A stretch of DNA of 11,400 nucleotides from Lonsdalea britannica (lineage in GTDB: Bacteria; Pseudomonadota; Gammaproteobacteria; Enterobacterales; Enterobacteriaceae), in assembly GCF_946477055.1 (NCBI RefSeq), contig NZ_CAMKXG010000103.1:1-11400 (forward strand). Reading direction: 5' to 3'. Under the pieces are notes generated by a model. It worked only from the letters and a program-made list of their open reading frames with translations. It searched no databases and had not been told where the DNA came from. Below, one piece after another: positions 9,431 to 11,400 of the stretch (positions within the stretch are counted from its first letter, which is position 1; every line of letters starts with the position of its first letter). A program made the translations under genes and the position numbers.

Positions 9431-10126
9431 TTACCTCGCATAGACGCGCTGGAAATGGCGAGCCAGCAGCGCGCCAGCCCCCATCAGCAGCAAAGAGAAG
9501 ATCAAATAGCCTACGGAGGCCACCAGATAGGACTCGAAGGTGCGGAACGTCTGGTTTTCGATGTCGCGGGTGACGTAAGTCAGCTCCGCGACGCCGATGA
9601 CCATCGCCAGGCTGGTGTTCTTGAACAGCAGCACGGTGTGGTTGATTAACGACGGCAGTGAATTACGCAGCCCCTGCGGCAAGATAACCAGCCGCATCGC
9701 GCGGCCGTAACTCATGCCCAGCGCGCGCGCCGCCTCGTTCTGCCCATCCGGGATCGCCCGCAGCCCGCTGCGGATATCCTCGGAGAAATAAGCGGCCTGG
9801 CACAGACCCAGCGCAAACATCGAGAACAGGAACTCCGCGTTGAAGTCGTTGATCCACATCTGCACCGACTCCGGCAGCAGCGTGGGGATCGCGAAGTACC
9901 ACATCATCAGCTGAATCAGCGTCGGCACGTTACGATGGTAAGACACGTAGGCCGCCACCAGGAAAACCGCCGTGCGTTTATGCGTCAGGCGGATCACGAC
10001 CAACAGCAGCGCCAGCGTCATGGCCAGCAGCCAGGACCCTAATGCCAGCTTCAGGGTAACTATGGCCCCCTCGACGATCATCGATCCAAATTGACCGGTG
10101 AATACAGCGGAAAAATCGAGCGTCAT
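9431..10126 (-). CDS. Polar amino-acid ABC transporter permease (GltJ-like)
   Basis: First permease of the transporter, 231 residues. It has about five membrane helices, the family loop SYHRNVPTLIQLMMWYF followed by IPTLLPE as in GltJ, and the EAA loop EAARALGMSYGRAMRLVILPQ that docks on the ATPase. It starts at ATG 10126 with a strong GAGGGG about 9 bases upstream, 30 bases after the dehydrogenase stop, so it belongs to the same transcript. Two different permeases plus one ATPase is the normal Glt-type layout; the periplasmic binding protein that would fix the substrate is absent from the window. Confidence 0.94.
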   Translation of the reverse strand: MTLDFSAVFTGQFGSMIVEGAIVTLKLALGSWLLAMTLALLLVVIRLTHKRTAVFLVAAYVSYHRNVPTLIQLMMWYFAIPTLLPESVQMWINDFNAEFLFSMFALGLCQAAYFSEDIRSGLRAIPDGQNEAARALGMSYGRAMRLVILPQGLRNSLPSLINHTVLLFKNTSLAMVIGVAELTYVTRDIENQTFRTFESYLVASVGYLIFSLLLMGAGALLARHFQRVYAR

Positions 10127-10156
10127 CGTTTAGTCCCCCTCAGCGCTTCTCAGCGA

Positions 10157-10909
10157 TTACTCTACGGACTCGTCCGGCCGCATGGTCGAAAGGCCACCCG
10201 GCACCTGTAGCGTAGGCATGATTTCGATATGGCCGATGTTCACGGCGACCGGCGCGGCAATCACAAACGCCACCGTATCGGCAATATCCTTCGGCTGCGG
10301 CAGCTCGAAACCGTCGATAAAACGGCGGCGCGCGCCTTCCTGATCGCCCGTCACGTTGCCGAAAATATCGGTCGCGACGCGGCCGGGACACAGTTCCGTT
10401 ACGCGCACCCGCTTGCCGTAGCAATCCACCCGCAGCTGGCGAGACAGGGCATGGACGCCCGCTTTGGTCGCGTGATAAATGGAGTTGCCGTTGAAGTTAT
10501 AAATCGCGGCGATAGAGGTGACGTTGATGACGTGTCCGCAGTCCCGCGCCTTCATGCCCGGCACCAGCAGTCGACAGAGGTGCAGCACCGCCCGCAGATT
10601 GACATCCACCTGCGTGTCGATCGCCTCTGCATCGGCATCCAGAATCGAGCCAGGGCGGGAAACGCCCGCGTTGTTCACCAGCACGTCGACCTGAATGTCA
10701 CTGCACAGGCGCGTAAGCGCATCCGTATCGCTGACGTCGATAGCATGGGGGATACAGCCGGTACGAGCGGCCAGCGCCGCCAGTTGTTCCTCGCGGCGAG
10801 CCACGGCATGGACCGTCAGCCCTTCCTGACACAAACGTTCGACAATCGCTTCGCCCATCCCGGCGGATGCGCCGGTCACCAGCGCGGTTTTGTAATCTGA
10901 AAACGGCAT
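10157..10909 (-). CDS. SDR-family NAD(P)-dependent oxidoreductase (YdfG-like)
   Basis: A classical short-chain dehydrogenase of 250 residues with a Rossmann fold. Visible motifs are the cofactor loop TGASAGMG (12-19), basic ARR (37-39) at the end of strand 2, which favours NADP(H), NNAG (79-82), N104, catalytic S132 in NVTS, YHATK with Y145 and K149, and PG (175-176). The C-terminal stretch VNIGHIEIMPTLQ resembles E. coli YdfG (3-hydroxy acid / serine dehydrogenase), so a small hydroxy- or amino-acid substrate is plausible but unproven. The start is ATG 10909 with AGGAGA 6 bases upstream; an in-frame TTG at 10927 would precede the ribosome site. The setting between a PxpA-type gene and amino-acid permeases suggests that it processes the imported compound. 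Confidence 0.92.
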   Translation of the reverse strand: MPFSDYKTALVTGASAGMGEAIVERLCQEGLTVHAVARREEQLAALAARTGCIPHAIDVSDTDALTRLCSDIQVDVLVNNAGVSRPGSILDADAEAIDTQVDVNLRAVLHLCRLLVPGMKARDCGHVINVTSIAAIYNFNGNSIYHATKAGVHALSRQLRVDCYGKRVRVTELCPGRVATDIFGNVTGDQEGARRRFIDGFELPQPKDIADTVAFVIAAPVAVNIGHIEIMPTLQVPGGLSTMRPDESVE

Positions 10910-10931
10910 TTCAACTCTCCTGATCAACGGC

Positions 10932-10966
10932 AGGGCCTCCCTGTGCGGGAGACCGGCCCTTTTTTT
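10932..10966 (+). terminator. Plus-strand intrinsic-terminator-like hairpin upstream of the SDR gene
   Basis: AGGGCC (10932-10937) pairs with GGCCCT (10955-10960), and TCCC (10938-10941) with GGGA (10947-10950), with a 4-base bulge (10951-10954) and a 5-base loop. A T run (10960-10966) follows on the plus strand. All neighbouring genes run on the minus strand, where the same hairpin sits just ahead of the SDR ribosome site and is preceded by an A run. It could stop antisense transcription or act as an intercistronic hairpin. Confidence 0.6.
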
Positions 10967-11029
10967 CGACTCTATCCAGTAAAGACAAGCAGGTATAAGA
11001 CATAAACGGTTTGAGGCGATAAGGACGAC

Positions 11030-11400
11030 TTATAACGAGGTTTGCTCCCAGCTCTGCTGGCGAATTTGCTCTGATACCGGCGCAATACGCAGGCCGGTTT
11101 CTTCAATCGTCGCGCGCAGCGTTTTGACCATCTCGATCGCCTCCGGCGTATCACCGTGCACCAGAATCGAGGAGACGTCGAGCGTCAGCGTGTCGCCATC
11201 AATGCTCTCAATCGTGCCTTCCGTCAGCAGTCGGCGCACCCGCGCTTTGACCTGTTCGGTATCGTGAATGACCGCGCCCGGCTTGGCGCGGCTGACCAAC
11301 AGCCCGTTACTTTCATAGGCGCGATCGGCCAGAAAAACGCACACTACGCGTAAGCCAAGCCGACGCGCCACGCGATCCACGGCGTTTCCCGCCATCGTGC
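11030..11400 (-). CDS. pxpA: LamB/YcsF family protein, 5-oxoprolinase subunit A type (5' end outside window)
   Basis: The C-terminal ~123 residues of a LamB/YcsF protein are visible; the start lies beyond 11400. In the family's characterised member, PxpA works with PxpB and PxpC to open 5-oxoproline (pyroglutamate) to glutamate with ATP in the cytoplasm. Visible family signatures are VFLADRAY, PGAVIHD, a lysine/arginine-rich helix (VKARVRRLLTEG) and the near-terminal VHGDTPEAIEMV. The first ATG in frame (11395) is internal. It is followed, after 120 bases holding a hairpin, by the SDR and transporter genes on the same strand. Because pxpB and pxpC are not seen here, a different LamB/YcsF role is possible; the family call is firm, the pxpA symbol less so. 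Confidence 0.8.
   Translation of the reverse strand, partial: TMAGNAVDRVARRLGLRVVCVFLADRAYESNGLLVSRAKPGAVIHDTEQVKARVRRLLTEGTIESIDGDTLTLDVSSILVHGDTPEAIEMVKTLRATIEETGLRIAPVSEQIRQQSWEQTSL

Overview
The window looks like the chromosome of an enterobacterial species (Enterobacterales). MnmE, HipA/HipB, KdpFABC and the amino-acid ABC transporter all resemble Escherichia coli counterparts as I remember them, often with identical length. High GC in the kdp and transporter genes, together with the transporter/SDR/LamB-YcsF cluster, would fit a plant-associated Pectobacteriaceae genus (Brenneria, Dickeya, Pectobacterium, Lonsdalea), but that placement is only an inference. Bases 3-36 are a sequencing-library (Nextera) adapter, so base 37 is an assembly edge rather than a biological junction.

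Layout. (1) Plus strand, 37-1142: the last ~367 codons of mnmE (tRNA wobble-uridine GTPase), cut by the contig edge and closed by a strong rho-independent terminator at 1177-1210. (2) Minus strand, 2910-1322: a complete hipBA toxin-antitoxin module, visibly more AT-rich than its neighbours. Its leader (2925-3021) carries an iterated set of TTAC/GTAA half-sites that overlap the predicted promoter. (3) Plus strand, 3242-7785: the high-affinity K+ uptake operon kdpFABC with a KdpE-box-like direct repeat upstream. The usual kdpDE sensor/regulator pair does not follow kdpC. (4) Minus strand, 11400-7923: a catabolic-looking operon read right to left: LamB/YcsF (PxpA-type) protein (5' end outside the window), short-chain dehydrogenase, two Glt/Gln-type ABC permeases and their ATPase, ending in a GC-rich hairpin. 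No substrate-binding protein is visible; it may lie beyond 11400.

How the genes work together. KdpF, A, B and C form one membrane complex, and tight or overlapping gene junctions couple their translation. HipB and HipA form an autoregulated toxin-antitoxin pair whose reading frames share one base. The right-hand operon couples polar amino-acid (or related lactam) import to a PxpA-type enzyme and an SDR oxidoreductase; its substrate cannot be read from sequence.

I found no CRISPR array, rRNA, tRNA, insertion sequence or clearly novel defence system. The least-explained signals are the hipBA operator array, the missing kdpDE, and a plus-strand terminator placed between two minus-strand genes (10932-10966).
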